Part shown: piece after piece, positions 25,431-36,634 of the stretch
How positions within the stretch are numbered: position 1 is the stretch's first letter
Layout of the letters: every line of letters starts with the position of its first letter
From: Megalobrama amblycephala
Taxonomy: Eukaryota > Chordata > Actinopteri > Cypriniformes > Xenocyprididae
Direction of reading: 5' to 3'
Length of the DNA stretch: 64,000 nt
NCBI RefSeq assembly: GCF_018812025.1
Contig: NC_063052.1
Location: 16,885,414 to 16,949,413, forward strand
The notes under the pieces: generated by a model
Told to the model about the DNA's origin: nothing
The model's input: only the letters and a program-made list of their open reading frames with translations
Database searches by the model: none
Program-made: the position numbers and the translations under genes

Positions 25431-26160
25431 AACTTTTCGAACTATAAAGGTAAGAATCGCAGTCTCTTCACTTTCAAAACACTGCTTCATGAAATTTCGA
25501 AGCTTTTGTTTCGAATCAGTGATTCGGATCACGTATCAAACTGCCAAACTGCTGAAATCACGTGACTGGTTCTCCGAACCACTGATTCGAATCAAAAGAT
25601 TTGTAAAGCTCCGAAGCAGTATTTTGAAATCGGCCATCACTAGATATTGTTGAAAAGTCGTTATTTTTTGCCGCACAAAAAGTATTCTCGTTGTTTTGTA
25701 ATATTAAGGTAGAACCACTGTAGTCACATGAATTGTTTTATATATGTCTTTAGTACCTTTCTGGATCTTGAGAGGTTCAGTGACATTGCTGGCAATAGAG
25801 GCTTCACTGAGCCATCGAATTTCATCAAAAATATCTTAATTTGCGTTCCGAAGATGAACGAAGGTCTTAGGGGTGTAGTCATGTTTAGAACGACTATAAC
25901 CTGGAGTTAAGCGCAGTGTGAAAAGCCCTACTGATTCACAAACGGGAGTCGTATCGTATGGATTATTCATCTTTACTTTGTGTGTTTTTTGAAGCCTTAA
26001 CTTTGAGGTATCTATTCACTTGCATTATATGGACTCATTATATTATTTTTCTAAAAATCTTTGTTTGTGCTCTTCTGAAGAAAGAAAGTCATATACATGT
26101 GGGACAACATTAGGGTAAGCAAATGATGAAAGAGTTTTTAGGTGGAGTATCCTTTAAAAA
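25431..26160. mobile_element. Long Angel-type repeat (shared with 15.7 and 47.5 kb)
   Basis: Contains CACTGCTTCATGAAATTTCG, CTGATTCGAATCAAAAGATT, GTATTCTCGTTGTTTTGTAA and CACTGAGCCATCGAATTTCA. Each has a close match at 47530-48000, and the last part also at 15690-15880 in the opposite orientation. A degenerate terminal-type sequence lies at 26130-26157. Confidence 0.6.
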
Positions 26161-26284
26161 AATTCTATATTGCCTGAAAGGATGTTTAGATATTTTCAAC
26201 TGGAAAACTAGCTTAAAATACTGATGAAGAAAGTATTTTTCTGTCACACAAGCCCTAGTCTAGAGCATTTAAGTGTACACTCAC

Positions 26285-27088
26285 CCTCTCCTCCTCCTCC
26301 CTCAGGTCAGGCATGGTGCTGACACACAGTGTAACTGCCGTGATGGCCACAAACACCACCGAGAGGCAGGCAAAGATCTTCCCAGGAATCCCAGAGTGAG
26401 GGTTCTCCACCATGTCTCTGAGGCTGTGCATGCACCCACCCAGACGCCCCTCCTCTGGGCTTCCGACAGCCGGCGCCTCCTCACACGACTGGGGCGTGGT
26501 CAGCTCGACCTCCTCCTCCTCCTGCCGGAGTCTCTCCCGCTGCTCCTCTTGCCGAAGACGGAGTTTTCTCAAGCAGCACCACTCCAGGCTGGCCTCCTCC
26601 ACACCCCAATACAACAGCTCCTCCTGAAAGGACAGCGCGCACATCTCCCGCAGAAGACGGAGCTTCCCGGCCGCCAGGAAAGTGACAATGGAGCGGAAGG
26701 CGCTGGGGCTTCGGTCAAAGAAGAACTCATTGCAGTGCGCGTCATAGTCATCACATAAGTCGAGGATTTCCTCAGCATTGCTGCAGCTACGTAACTTTCC
26801 CAGGCGTGTCAGTGGGAACTCCTCAAGAGTGGACCATGGTATGCGATAACGAATGCCGCCCACATTGATGATGGCTGTACGGTCAACTAAAGCACCCTCG
26901 TCCACTCTGGCCCCTCGATTCCGGTGAACCTCGTCCTCCTGTACGCCGGGCTTGCACTGCAGTTGCGCGCGTTTGTAGAACACACCCTTTTTGCTGCTGA
27001 TTTCATGGGGGTTCTCCAAAGGGTTAAAGTGGAAGGAGGTAAACTGATGATCAGTGCTGCCTGCTAGGAAAGCCACCTCTTGGTACAT
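26285..27088 (-). CDS. kcng4: kcng4-like Kv6 channel subunit, first coding exon (N-terminus, T1 domain, S1)
   Basis: Encodes residues 1-268. The frame opens upstream with GTG at 27116-27118, but the first in-frame ATG is 27086-27088, with G at -3; an in-frame TGA at 27128-27130 excludes a longer start. After a 60-70 residue N-terminus comes the T1 tetramerisation domain (about 72-172: INVGGIRYRIPWSTL, CDDYDAHCNEFFFDRSPSAF, LREMCALSFQEELLYWG). A charged Arg/Glu segment follows (about 176-195), then MVENPHSGIPGK and S1 (about 237-259), ending CVSTMPDLREEEER. The donor is GAGAGG|GTGAGT at 26285/26284. Joining to the exon at 1110 is phase 0 and gives EEER|GECSQRC, which matches the family at this junction. 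Total 546 residues, close to about 519 recalled for human KCNG4. T1 governs assembly with Kv2-type partners. Confidence 0.94.
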
Positions 27089-27165
27089 CTCTGCCACGTG
27101 GCTGTGCAGGCCGTACACTCCACAAAATCACAGTCTACCAGGTCACGGTGGTCATCATGGTAGAG
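27089..27165 (-). other. kcng4: kcng4 5'UTR part of the first coding exon
   Basis: A pyrimidine-rich acceptor (CTGCCTCTTTTATCTCTCAAAG) sits directly before CTCTACCATG on the minus strand, placing the exon start at 27165. The 77 nt up to the chosen ATG contain stops in the main frame, so they are untranslated with respect to the channel. The human KCNG4 gene, as I recall it, also has a non-coding first exon followed by two coding exons, which fits. Confidence 0.6.
27135..27158 (-). promoter_or_regulatory. Short upstream ORF in the kcng4 leader
   Basis: Two adjacent ATGs (27153-27158) in ACCATGATGACC context open a 7-codon reading frame (MMTTVTW) ending at TAG 27135-27137, 46 nt before the channel ATG. 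The first ATG has A at -3, a good initiation context. If the acceptor at 27165 is used, ribosomes would meet this ORF first. A damping role is inference. Confidence 0.45.
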
Positions 27166-27740
27166 CTTTGAGAGATAAAAGAGGCAGATATTAATAAAGA
27201 CTTATGCTATGCAGTAGTTTCTTCTCCAAGTTGCAAGCACAAGGGTCACAACACAACAAAATTAGCACAGAAAACAACAGATTAATTAGTCCTGATATAT
27301 CCAAAACACACTGGATATACTCCACAACACAAAGGGAAAACTCCCTTGTACACTGCACATAATTAAAGGGTTTTTATGTTTTGTATTGTTGCAATGTTGG
27401 TAGTATATGTGAATGAACAATGTACACTTTTTCTTCATGTTATCTGCACCCAGATATCCCTATTTATTGTCAGCAAATGTCCAACAGATGACACAAAATG
27501 TGTCATTTTGACAGCTACAGTGCTTTTATTAAAACTACAGATCAGATGTCAGCATTTTTATATTCCCAGCCATGGACAGTCAGAGTGACAGAAGGGCAGA
27601 AGTGTTTTTGGCAAAAGGAGATGCCACAGCTCTATTTATCTGTTTTCTCTAGTCAGCACAGATTTAAAAAAAAATTAATAAATAAATAAATAAAATAAAT
27701 GTGTTTCTACTGCATAGAAACCAAGCTTTGACAACCCAGA
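27166..27740. other. 5' intron, nothing recognised
   Basis: AT-rich; an AAAT simple repeat at 27675-27700. No gene. Confidence 0.45.
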
Positions 27741-27841
27741 CAGCAACATAGTGTGACCCAGATCCGGCCCACATCTGGAATGTGTGGATTACATGCGGAC
27801 CAGATGTGGGCCGGATCTGGGCCGACACTATGCTGCTGTCA
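27741..27841. mobile_element. Hairpin MITE, about 100 bp
   Basis: Two 40-bp arms are nearly perfect inverted copies: GACAGCAACATAGTGT...GGCCCACATCTGG and CCAGATGTGGGCC...ACACTATGCTGCTGTC, with a loop of about 20 bp. Could be mobile or RNA-like; no transposase. Confidence 0.75.
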
Positions 27842-27944
27842 GAAAACTCTTTCAGTCTTTCAGTTATTTAATCTTTTTCCCTGAAAGTCTGAGTTAGAAT
27901 AGTTTACAAGAATGTGATTATGACCACAAAAAGGCTATCACACG

Positions 27945-28360
27945 GACTCCATTTCTGTCACCTGATGGAGTTTGAGTTCCTTGCCACTGTTGCCACTGGC
28001 TTGCTTAGTTGGGGACACTTAATATTCAGTAATATTATTGTTTTGACTGCACTTGAACTGAATTGACAGTTGGATGATGACAACACTGTTTTGTGCATAG
28101 TAGCTGATTCAACTTTGTTTCATAATTGACAAATTTTGCAACATCGACACTGTTATTGAACTGAAATGAATCAACATTGAACTGACTCGCAGTGAATAAA
28201 ACACTATTGTCTTCTGTAGAGCAGCTTTATAGTGGAATTAGATTCATTTCAAAATTGATTAACTTTACACAGTCATTGAACTGAACTGAATCAACACAGA
28301 ACTGACTTCAGCTGAATAATGACACTATTGTCTTGACAGCAGAATTGAATTCTGTTGGCA
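27945..28360 (+). mobile_element. L2-like LINE 3'UTR fragment
   Basis: Matches 5805-5960 closely (CACCTGATGGAGTTTGAGTT, GGGGACACTTAATATTCAGT), then a run of AACTGAATTGAC-like words as in L2 tails. No ORF part. Confidence 0.7.
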
Positions 28361-28413
28361 TCATTGATCATAATTTTCCTCTTTATCACTGTATTATTTG
28401 ATCAGATGTTCAA

Positions 28414-29187
28414 AGGGGACCTATAATGCCCCTTTTTACAAGATGTGATATAAGTCTCTAGTGTCCCCAGAATGTGTCTGTGAAGTTTCAAAATACCCCA
28501 CAGATCATTTATTATAGCTTGTCAAATTTGTCCCTATTTGGGTGTGAGCAAAAACATGCCATTTTTGTGTGTGTCCCTTTAAATGCAAATGAGCTGCTGC
28601 TCCCATGCCACTTTCCAGTCGAGGGCGGAGCTTTAACAGCTTGTGCTTCAGTTGAAGAAAGCTAGAAAATCTCACGCAGCCAAAATGAGGATTGTCAGTA
28701 ACGGTGTTCAGCCTAACATTGTTCAAACCGGAGTCGGACGCTGATGGAGAGACTCAGGAAGAAGTTACAACTAATAGAATACATCTAGACGTTTCTGAAT
28801 GGTTAGTGGATAAATATATGTAGTTGTTGTGGAGTTGATTCAACTCATCGAATAGCATGTGCAAATCCAGAGTTGAATTGACCCTTGTTTGTGAAGCAGT
28901 CCGGCGTAAAATGACAGCATGGCAACAACACTCTACTACAACAACTCTTCCTCTTCTCTAAAGCAGCCCAACATGGCCACGCCCCCTTTGTTGTGTGTTC
29001 TTCGGGGTTTATGTAAATTTTAGGGTTAGTGATGTCACTAACTGAGGAAGAAGCTTGTTGTAGTTCCTGCCAGCCGATTGTTGTAGTAACTTTGCAGATG
29101 TTGTTTATGCTCTAACAGCAACATTACACACTAACTAAAGTTAAAAAAGTGAAATCATAATCAAACACCCCTTTAATGTCCCCTTTA
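28414..29187. mobile_element. TTAA-type MITE (AGGGGACCTATAATGCCCC family)
   Basis: Left end TTCA|AAGGGGACCTATAATGCC, right end AATGTCCCCTTTAATG. The left subterminal part (TATAAGTCTCTAGTGTCCCC, GTGTCTGTGAAGTTTC) is related to the AGGTGCC elements at 34683 and 47118. Left target looks mutated. No ORF of note. Confidence 0.6.
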
Positions 29188-32100
29188 ATGTTTAAAACAT
29201 CCCTGCAGCACTCTATAGACAAAAACAACTCAACACAATCAGAGCCAGACATAACAGAAGGGAATTGTGCACAACTTCCATTGTGTTGTGTCTTAAAGGA
29301 ATTGTTCTGGTTGTTATTTTTCCCCATGCAATTACAAATAATATGGACTGAACCTTTCAAGCTTCAAAAATGGACACAAAAGAACCGGGTGCTTGAGGTA
29401 TATTCCATGTCTTCTGAAGCCATATAAAAGCTTTGTTTGAGGATCCTTAGTGTTCATGGGAGTTTGTGAGACAAGTATGTTTGGTGATTTGGATCGTTTA
29501 AATGAATCCGGTTCACAGAACCATTGTGAATGATTTTTTCATGGATCAGTTTAACAAACTTAATGATTTAGTTACACCATTTAACAAGTACATATGAATG
29601 TGTATTGAATATGCACTTGTAGCGTACTTCAAATCTTTTTTTTAAACTGGACTTGCATATATATCATATTAATGAAATTAAAGGCCACTTAATGATACTT
29701 GAAAAAAGTACTTTTTAAGTTTTACTTTAATGTACATTTTATATTACTATGTTTTAATAATCTTTTGTCATGCTTTAAAGACTATTGTATGTTATTCAAC
29801 ATTACATTTAAAGTTAATATTTTGAAAATGTACTAAATTGCTTCATCATTTACAAATATTGTATGACCTGACATACAGATTTCAATATAAATTACATTAA
29901 AGTATATTTTAGATATAAGTAATAAGTATAAGTAATTAAATATAATAATAAAATGACATATATATAAAATTACTAATAAAGAGAACGCGCTGTCTGTGAA
30001 TGTCCGGTCACACACACAAAGCACAGAAAGCAAGCCGAATGGAGTTCTCTGTCACGCTTGAACAAACAGTAACACGCACAATAATGCCGAAAATAACCGT
30101 TTTGTTGAGTATCCTCATAAGAGCAGCCTTGAATGAGTTAAATGAAGTCTTAAAACGAAAGTAAAGAGCTGTGAGAAAGTGGGACGCGTGTGAGATGTGC
30201 GTCATGTGCAGCAGCTGCAACTCTTAAAGTGACAGCAACCACTAATGCCTTCTGTCATTGAAGATAATGAAAGAACAAAGGTAACAGAGAAAATTACTTA
30301 CTGCTCTTGACTAAAAAACTTTTGTAGTTTTAATAATGATTATCTATATTTAATTTAGGCTATAAATTATGCAGTGTAGACTGTTAGGAAAAATACAGAA
30401 ACTGAATAAAGTTACCAATCTGTTAGACAGGAAGGAAAGGCACAGGTAAATATGACATTTATTATGGGTTTATGTGAGGATTGTTCTAAGTTCACTTACA
30501 TTAAAAGTTGTTATATTTTTGAAGCCTAATAAATGTAAAAAATGATATAGCTTTCAATTACACTGTAATGTTGAATGGCTATAATTCATGTTTAAAATTG
30601 GGGGGAAAAATCAATTTCATTGAGACATCAGTGATACTGGCCTTCAGGTGCCATTAAACAAGTATATACTGTCTTCATGTTGTTTCTTTATGTTGTTTTA
30701 ATTTGGAGATTAACTGTGAAATTATTACATAATAAAATATATTAAAAACGTATAAGATTTTGAGTGAAAATGAGTACACTTTTGCATGTGTGCAGAATTT
30801 AGCCTTTCCAATCCATCATTCCATGAACTCTGGATTTAGAATAAGTAGCTTTCAGCTCGTTGACTGTATCGAGGGCAAAAATACTCACCAAAAATACGTA
30901 ACGAAAGCATAAAAGTAATAAAGTAAAGTAATATATTCATTGCCTTAGTCCCTTAATTTTTTTTTTTTTTTTTTTCAAACAGAAGAGAAAATAGGTTCTC
31001 CCATGGCTTTGGAAGTTGTAATTGCTCATGAGTATCGGGATGCAGTAAATTCATGTCAGCACAACACAAGTTGAATCCCAAAGCAGAGGAATTAATTATG
31101 ATGTTTTCTTTTCTATTCATGGGTAAGTTCCTAAATGAGCCATGTTCTCTACACAATAACAGAGTAAGGTCCAGTGCTCTCAAACGAACATAGGTATAAT
31201 TAGTGTGACTGCAATAAGAGATTTATGAACCTTCTTACGCCAGAGGATTCAATCTGTAATCCTGAGAAACGGCCATCAGTCTCACATAGGCTAGTCAACC
31301 TTTTGTGAAATTAAAGCATGATGTATTCAAACAAAAAGGAATCTAAGACTGTCATTTCCCTCATTATGTTTATTTACTAAGACATCAGAAATGACTAATG
31401 AAAGGTGGTGCTATCATATTACTGAACATTAAAAAGCAGCAGGCAGAATTTTAAAGCTCACTTAAATCAAGTTTGTATTTCTATCCTAATTTTAATACAA
31501 TTTATGAAATCTCTTTTAGATTGACTCCTCTAAAGTTATGATATGAGAAGCAATTAAAGAAACTTTGGAACGTCATACAAGATGCAGCTTCTGTCTCGCC
31601 TGGGCTTTAATTTTATTTCTTAACATGTTGCCTGAGCCTAGAGGCTTCTGACAATCCAAATGAATCACTGTCTAACTGAAAGATGCCATGTGTTACCGCT
31701 CAATCCATGAGTCAATATATGACCCAGCATTTCCTGCATGAAGCTCATACTGCGTATGAGCTCAAACTGCACATAATGTGCCAGTTGAAGTAGGTGCCAA
31801 GGCGTTTTGAAAAATGCAAATGAGGCAGACTTTCTCTTGTCCAAAGATGACACTAGGAAGCAACGTCTAAAAATGATAACTGATTTTTAAACATGTTTGA
31901 GTATAGTTGCGCAATGTAGATGAATGAGAGATCTTTCCAACATGAGGTGACTTTCAAGTGAATGCAGTACCAAACAAAGCAATATGACTGATCCTAAATT
32001 TTTGAACGGTATTATACATATATATATATATATAGCCTATATAATATATAATAATTGTGACTCGTTCTGGCAAAATGAGTCACAATGAGCAAATTTTCAA

Positions 32101-32260
32101 AAATGAGTTATTGTTATTTTTAATGATTTGTTGGAATCAGAGAACAATTGACTGAGCTACACCTGTTTGAAGTCGATAGAGTCAGCAAAGTCAATTTTGA
32201 GAAAAATCGAGTTAAAGTTTTCTGAATATTCAAAACAAAATCATTTAGCAACCATAGGCC
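29188..32260. other. 5' intron, mostly unrecognised
   Basis: 29283-29460 resembles the Angel-type interior; 29580-29830 contains AAGTACTTTTTAAG-like words; a CpG-richer patch lies at 29985-30240; T-run at 30956-30976; an AT tract at 32020-32045. No gene found on either strand. Confidence 0.4.
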
Positions 32261-32589
32261 TTAAAGGTACAATTTGTAAGATATTCACAGTAAAATATCC
32301 AAAAACCACTAGGCTAGTGTTATATATTTTGTCCAGCTGATTACTAACAATATCTCTAATGTTTTCAACTACTTGTAAATCATGAGAAAATTCCCATTCT
32401 AAACAGTGACACATGACAATCACATGACAACAGTGTCGTGGACAAATGTGGAAGTAGTGTCTAGCTTCCAGCAAACCACTAGCTTGCTTCAAGCAGTTCC
32501 TTATTTACTTGCACATTTTATGGTGGATTGTGTTACTTATTTACGGAACATAATTACTGTTTACCATCTGCCGCTGGTTCTGTCGACAA

Positions 32590-32766
32590 GGACAGCTCCC
32601 GTAAACGTATGCGTACGGGCCAACCAAACGACCCAAGAAGAGTTTGGGACAAGAGGAGAGAAAGAGCGAGGATCAATATCGGTGTTGCATTTTCTAGATG
32701 GAGAGAGCTTCGCGACAAACTTCACCTAGAAAGAGATGCCGATCTCGCTTGTGTTTTACTCGACAG
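32590..32766 (+). other. Exon-like coding segment with splice donor inside the TTAA element
   Basis: One open frame (ATG available at 32528) encodes a basic then amphipathic stretch: RKRMRTGQPNDPRRVWDKRR, ERARINIGVAFSRWRELRDK, LHLERDADLACVLLDR. It ends at CTCGACAG|GTGAGT (32766/32767), an ideal donor. I recall near-identical RINIGxAFxRWRELK...LLDR peptides near the N-terminus of uncharacterised fish proteins, but cannot name a domain. It looks like a host or transposon exon captured by the element. Function not proposed. Confidence 0.55.
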
Positions 32767-32910
32767 GTGAGTTGTTTTGATTCGTATCTTTACAGAAAAC
32801 GTATGCCATTATAACGATCAACACTATTAGTATTATGGGGCATACACGCCAAACGCGGGGCATCGCGTCTATAGACCCGCGCGAGGACGCGTCTTATCCA
32901 TAGTTTATAC

Positions 32911-33253
32911 TAGGGCTGGGCGATATATCGCATGCGATTGTCACTCGCATTTCGTCAGTAAAGCCGGTTCCCTGATTACCGCGAAATCGCCATCACCTGC
33001 TTTCAAATGGAGCGGCGTTTAATAGACAGAACCGTAGATCACCTATAAGCCACGCAATATCGCGTTCATTATCGAAGGCGATTCATATGCGATAATGAAC
33101 GTGATATTGCGTAGCTTGTCAGTGATCTACGGCTCTGTCTATTAAATGCCGCTCCATTTGAAAGCAGGTGATGGCGATTTCGCGGTAATCAGGGAACCGG
33201 ATTTACTGACGAAATGCGCGTGACAATCGCATGTGATATATCGCCCGGCCCTA
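32911..33253. mobile_element. hAT-type hairpin MITE, nested
   Basis: 343 bp, nearly perfectly palindromic: left TAGGGCTGGGCGATATATCG, right CGATATATCGCCC-like end (GATATATCGCCCGGCCCTA). Flanked by the exact 8-bp duplication GTTTATAC (32903-32910, 33254-33261). An 8-bp duplication and a TAGGG terminus indicate hAT. Arms about 160 bp. Confidence 0.9.
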
Positions 33254-33452
33254 GTTTATACATTTATAAAACTTTACCTCATCCGTTAAATCCATGATTT
33301 ATCTTTCCGTCTGATTGATGGCCGTCAGCGGTTGGGTAGAAGACAACAAATCCCATCATTCCACGCACCTTCTTAGCGTCATCAAACCACGCGATTGTTA
33401 TTGTTTTGGTAGTGCGCCCTCTAGTGGCAGGTCCTACAAATTGTACCTTTAA

Positions 33453-34299
33453 AATCCCTCTTAGTAAGACTTATTTTGGCGCACACACCTCGTCTTTTTT
33501 CAATATTTTACTTAAATATTTTGATGTAATGTAATTCTGTTTACATGTATAGGCCTATATTGGGATCGCACGCTGTCTGTGGCGTCTTTGTGCACAAGGT
33601 TCGGATCTGTCAGTCAACTTGAGTAAGATCGATTTGTTTACATCAGTATGAGAGTTTGAAAATTACATTTCATTGATTCAGACTCTTGCCTTTAAAAAAT
33701 TGCTATGAATATTCACAAAGTTGGAATGCTGCACTTTAAAACAACACAAAGTTGTGCTGAGGGGAAGTGCGAGTGGTGAAGCGAGCAGAGAAAAACTGCA
33801 TTTTTTATGGACAAAGGAAAGGTACTCTTCTCAGAAAACATACATATACTTTTAATGATGTTTAATTGCTATAAGAAGCATTTGGTTCACTAGACGAGGG
33901 CTTAATTAACAAATTTTTTTTTTTAGAAAATTTCAAATTTGACCAAAATCGACATGTTTGATGTTTTAGCTCAGCCCGTGCGCATCCTGACTCATTTTTC
34001 CAGCACGGGTCACAAACTTCACAAAAGTGGTGTTTTTTTTCTGTTCCTGATGGAAGTGCTGAGGACACTGCTTTATTAAAGCGAGGTCTGTGGATTTTGG
34101 GGGGTAAGAGAGAGGTCAAAAACAAAGAGAATGTCTGAAGGAGTATTCACTTTTATGGCAGCAATAGTGCTCAAGGGAAAACGCAAACTGTGGTGGCCTT
34201 TGTGGATCATTCTGTGATCAGACAGTTATGTCTCAATGCTCTTCTGAATGTAATGCAAGTCTCTCTCCCCAGACAGACTTGATTTCATTTTGACAGTAA
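33453..34299. other. 5' intron, nothing recognised
   Basis: No convincing element termini or coding segment; a poly-T run at 33916. Confidence 0.4.
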
Positions 34300-34490
34300 A
34301 GACATTTATAATCTAACAAAAGATTTCTATTTCAAATAAATGCTGTTCTTTTGAACTTTCTATTCATTGAAGAATACTCAAGAAACATGTATCAGGATTT
34401 TCACAAAAATATTCATCAGCACAACCATTTTCAGCATTGATAATAATGAAAAATGTTTCTTGAGCAGCAAATCACATGTGACCCTGGACC

Positions 34491-36234
34491 ACAAAACCAG
34501 TCATAAGGGTCAATTTTTTAAAATTTAGATTTATACATCATCTGAAAGCTGAATAAATGTGACCCTGGACCACAAAACCAGTCATAAGTCACACATGTAT
34601 ATTTGTAGCAATAACCAGCAATACATTGTATAGGTCAAAATTATCGATTTTTCTTTTATGCCAAAAATCGTTAGGATATTAAAGGTGCCATCAAACGTTT
34701 TTTTACAAGATGTAATATAAGTCTAAGGTGTCCCCTGAATGTGTCTGTGAAGTTTCAGCTCAAAATACCCCATAGATTTTTTTAAATTAATTTTTTTAAC
34801 TGCCTATTTTGGGCCATCATTAACTATACACCGATTCAGGGCTGCTGGCCCTTTAAATCTCGTGCTCCCTGCCCATCGAGCTCGCGACTCTATAATACAG
34901 TGCATTTACAAAGTTCACACAGCTAATATAACCCTCAAATGGATCTTTACAAAATGTTCGTCATGTATGCTGCATGCATGCTTCGGGTCATGTGAGTATA
35001 GTATTTATTTGGATGTTTACATTTGATTCTGAACGAGTTTGATGGTGCTCCGTGGCTAAAGCTAACATTACACACTGTTGGAGAGATTTATAAAGAATGA
35101 AGTTGTGTTTATGAATTAAACAGACTGCAAGTGTTTAAAAATGAAAATAGCGACAGCTCTTGTCTCCATGAATACAGTAATAAACGATGGTAACTTTAAC
35201 CAACAGTAGCCTACATTAGCAACATGCTAACGAAACATTTAGAAAGACAATTTACAAATATCTCTAAAAATATCATGATATCATGGATCATGTCAGTTAT
35301 TATTGCTCCATCTGCCATTTTTCGCTGTTGTTATTGCTTGCTTACCTAGTCTGATGATTCGGCTGTGCAGATCCAGACGTTACTGGCTGCCCTTGTCAAA
35401 TGCCTTTCATAATGTTGGGAACATGGGCTGGCATATGCAAATATTGGGGGCGTACACCCCGGCTGTTACGTAACAGTCGGTATTATGTTGAGATTCGCCT
35501 GTTCTTCGGAGGTCTTTTAAACAAATGAGATTTATACAAGAAGGAGGAACCAATGGAGTTAGAAACTCACTGTATGTCATTTCCATGTACTGAACTCTTG
35601 TTATTTAACTATGCCAATAGAAATTCAATTTTTAATTCTAGGGCACCTTTAAGTAAAGATCATGTTCAATGAAGATATTTTGAAAATTTCCTACCATAAA
35701 TATATCAAAAAATATATTTATGTGAGTGGATATGCATTGATAAGGACTTCATTTGGACAACTTTAAAAACTATTTCTCAATATTTTGATTTTTTTGCACC
35801 CTCAGATTCCAGATTTTCAAATAGTTGTATCTTGGCCAAATATTTATTCAGCATTCAGATGATATATAAATCTCAATTTCAAAAAATTAACCCTCATGAT
35901 TGGTTTTGTGGTCGCGGGTCACAAATAAGCTTTCCATTGATGTATAGTTTGTAAGGGTATACAACTATTTGAAAATCAGGAATCTGAGGGTGCAAAAAAA
36001 ATCCAAATATTGAGAAAATCGCCTTTAAAGTTGTCCACATGAAGTCCTTAGCAATACATATCCACTCACAAAAATACATTTTTTATATATTTACAGTAGA
36101 AAATAAAAAAACATGATCTTTTCTTAATATCCTAATGATTTTTGGCATAAAAGAAAAATCAATAATTTTTCAATGTATTGTTGGCTATTGCTACAAATAT
36201 GCCCGTGTGACTAGTTTTGTGGTCCAGGGTCACA
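34491..36234. mobile_element. Fold-back element (TGTGACCCTGGACC family), middle of the nest
   Basis: Left TGTGACCCTGGACCACAAAA (with a duplicated start at 34558), right TTTTGTGGTCCAGGGTCACA. Arms are long inverted copies of each other (for example TTATGCCAAAAATCGTTAGG at 34657 against its mirror near 36140), so the unit is palindromic. Another internal GGTCGCGGGTCACA lies at 35911. Interrupted by the AGGTGCC element. Confidence 0.75.
34683..35648. mobile_element. TTAA-flanked MITE (AGGTGCC family), copy 2, innermost
   Basis: 966 bp, TTAA at 34679-34682 and 35649-35652. It is the reverse-orientation relative of 19854-20771. Contains GTCTAAGGTGTCCCCTGAAT, CTGAAGTTTCAGCTC-like text, and the shared far end TGTACTGAACTCTTGTTATT ... 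CTAGGGCACCT. Confidence 0.88.
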
Positions 36235-36578
36235 TATTAGAATGATTTCTGAAGGATCATGTGACACTGAAGGCTGTTGAAAATTCAGCATTGCCATCAC
36301 AGGAATAAATAACATTTTTTTCAATATTACTGTTTCACTGGATTTTTGATCACCCTAATGTAGCCTTGGTGAGCATATAATAGACTTTCAAAAACATTTA
36401 AAAAATCTTATCAACCCTGAACTTTTATACAGATTTGTTCTATTGTATAATATGAAAGCATTCACACACATACATGCACAAGAGGAGTGAAAACACAAAA
36501 CATTGAGATGAAATTCCCTAAAGGCAAAGAGTGTAAGAGTGTGTTCAGACTGAGACAGTGTGGGCAGAGTTGTCTGTC

Positions 36579-36580
36579 TG

Positions 36581-36634
<54 letters not shown>
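36579..36634. repeat. (CTTT)n microsatellite
   Basis: About 14 tandem CTTT units. Confidence 0.98.

Larger units (their letters stand above)
32265..33448. mobile_element. TTAA-flanked element (AGGTACAATTTGTA family) carrying an exon-like segment
   Basis: 1184 bp between TTAA sites (32261-32264, 33449-33452). Termini AGGTACAATTTGTAAGA and CCTACAAATTGTACCT. It carries a plus-strand exon-like coding segment (32590-32766) and a nested hAT MITE (32911-33253). No piggyBac transposase. One of the larger TTAA elements here. Confidence 0.85.
34300..36425. repeat. Dispersed repeat (outermost of a three-level nest)
   Basis: Left part AATATTCATCAGCACAACCA ... TTTCTTGAGCAGCAAATCAC. It resumes after the insert as TATTAGAATGATTTCTGAAG, GATCATGTGACACTGAAGGC ... 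GTAGCCTTGGTGAGCA. I recall this as one common cyprinid repeat. Class unknown to me; ends approximate. Confidence 0.55.

Noticed and set aside
27089..27118. Longer kcng4 start at 27118
   Set aside because: The codon there is GTG, not ATG, and there is no in-frame ATG before the upstream stop; 27088 is the first ATG.
34491..34580. Target-site duplication for the TGTGACCCTGG element
   Set aside because: Flanks give only an ambiguous 2-bp match, so no superfamily was assigned.
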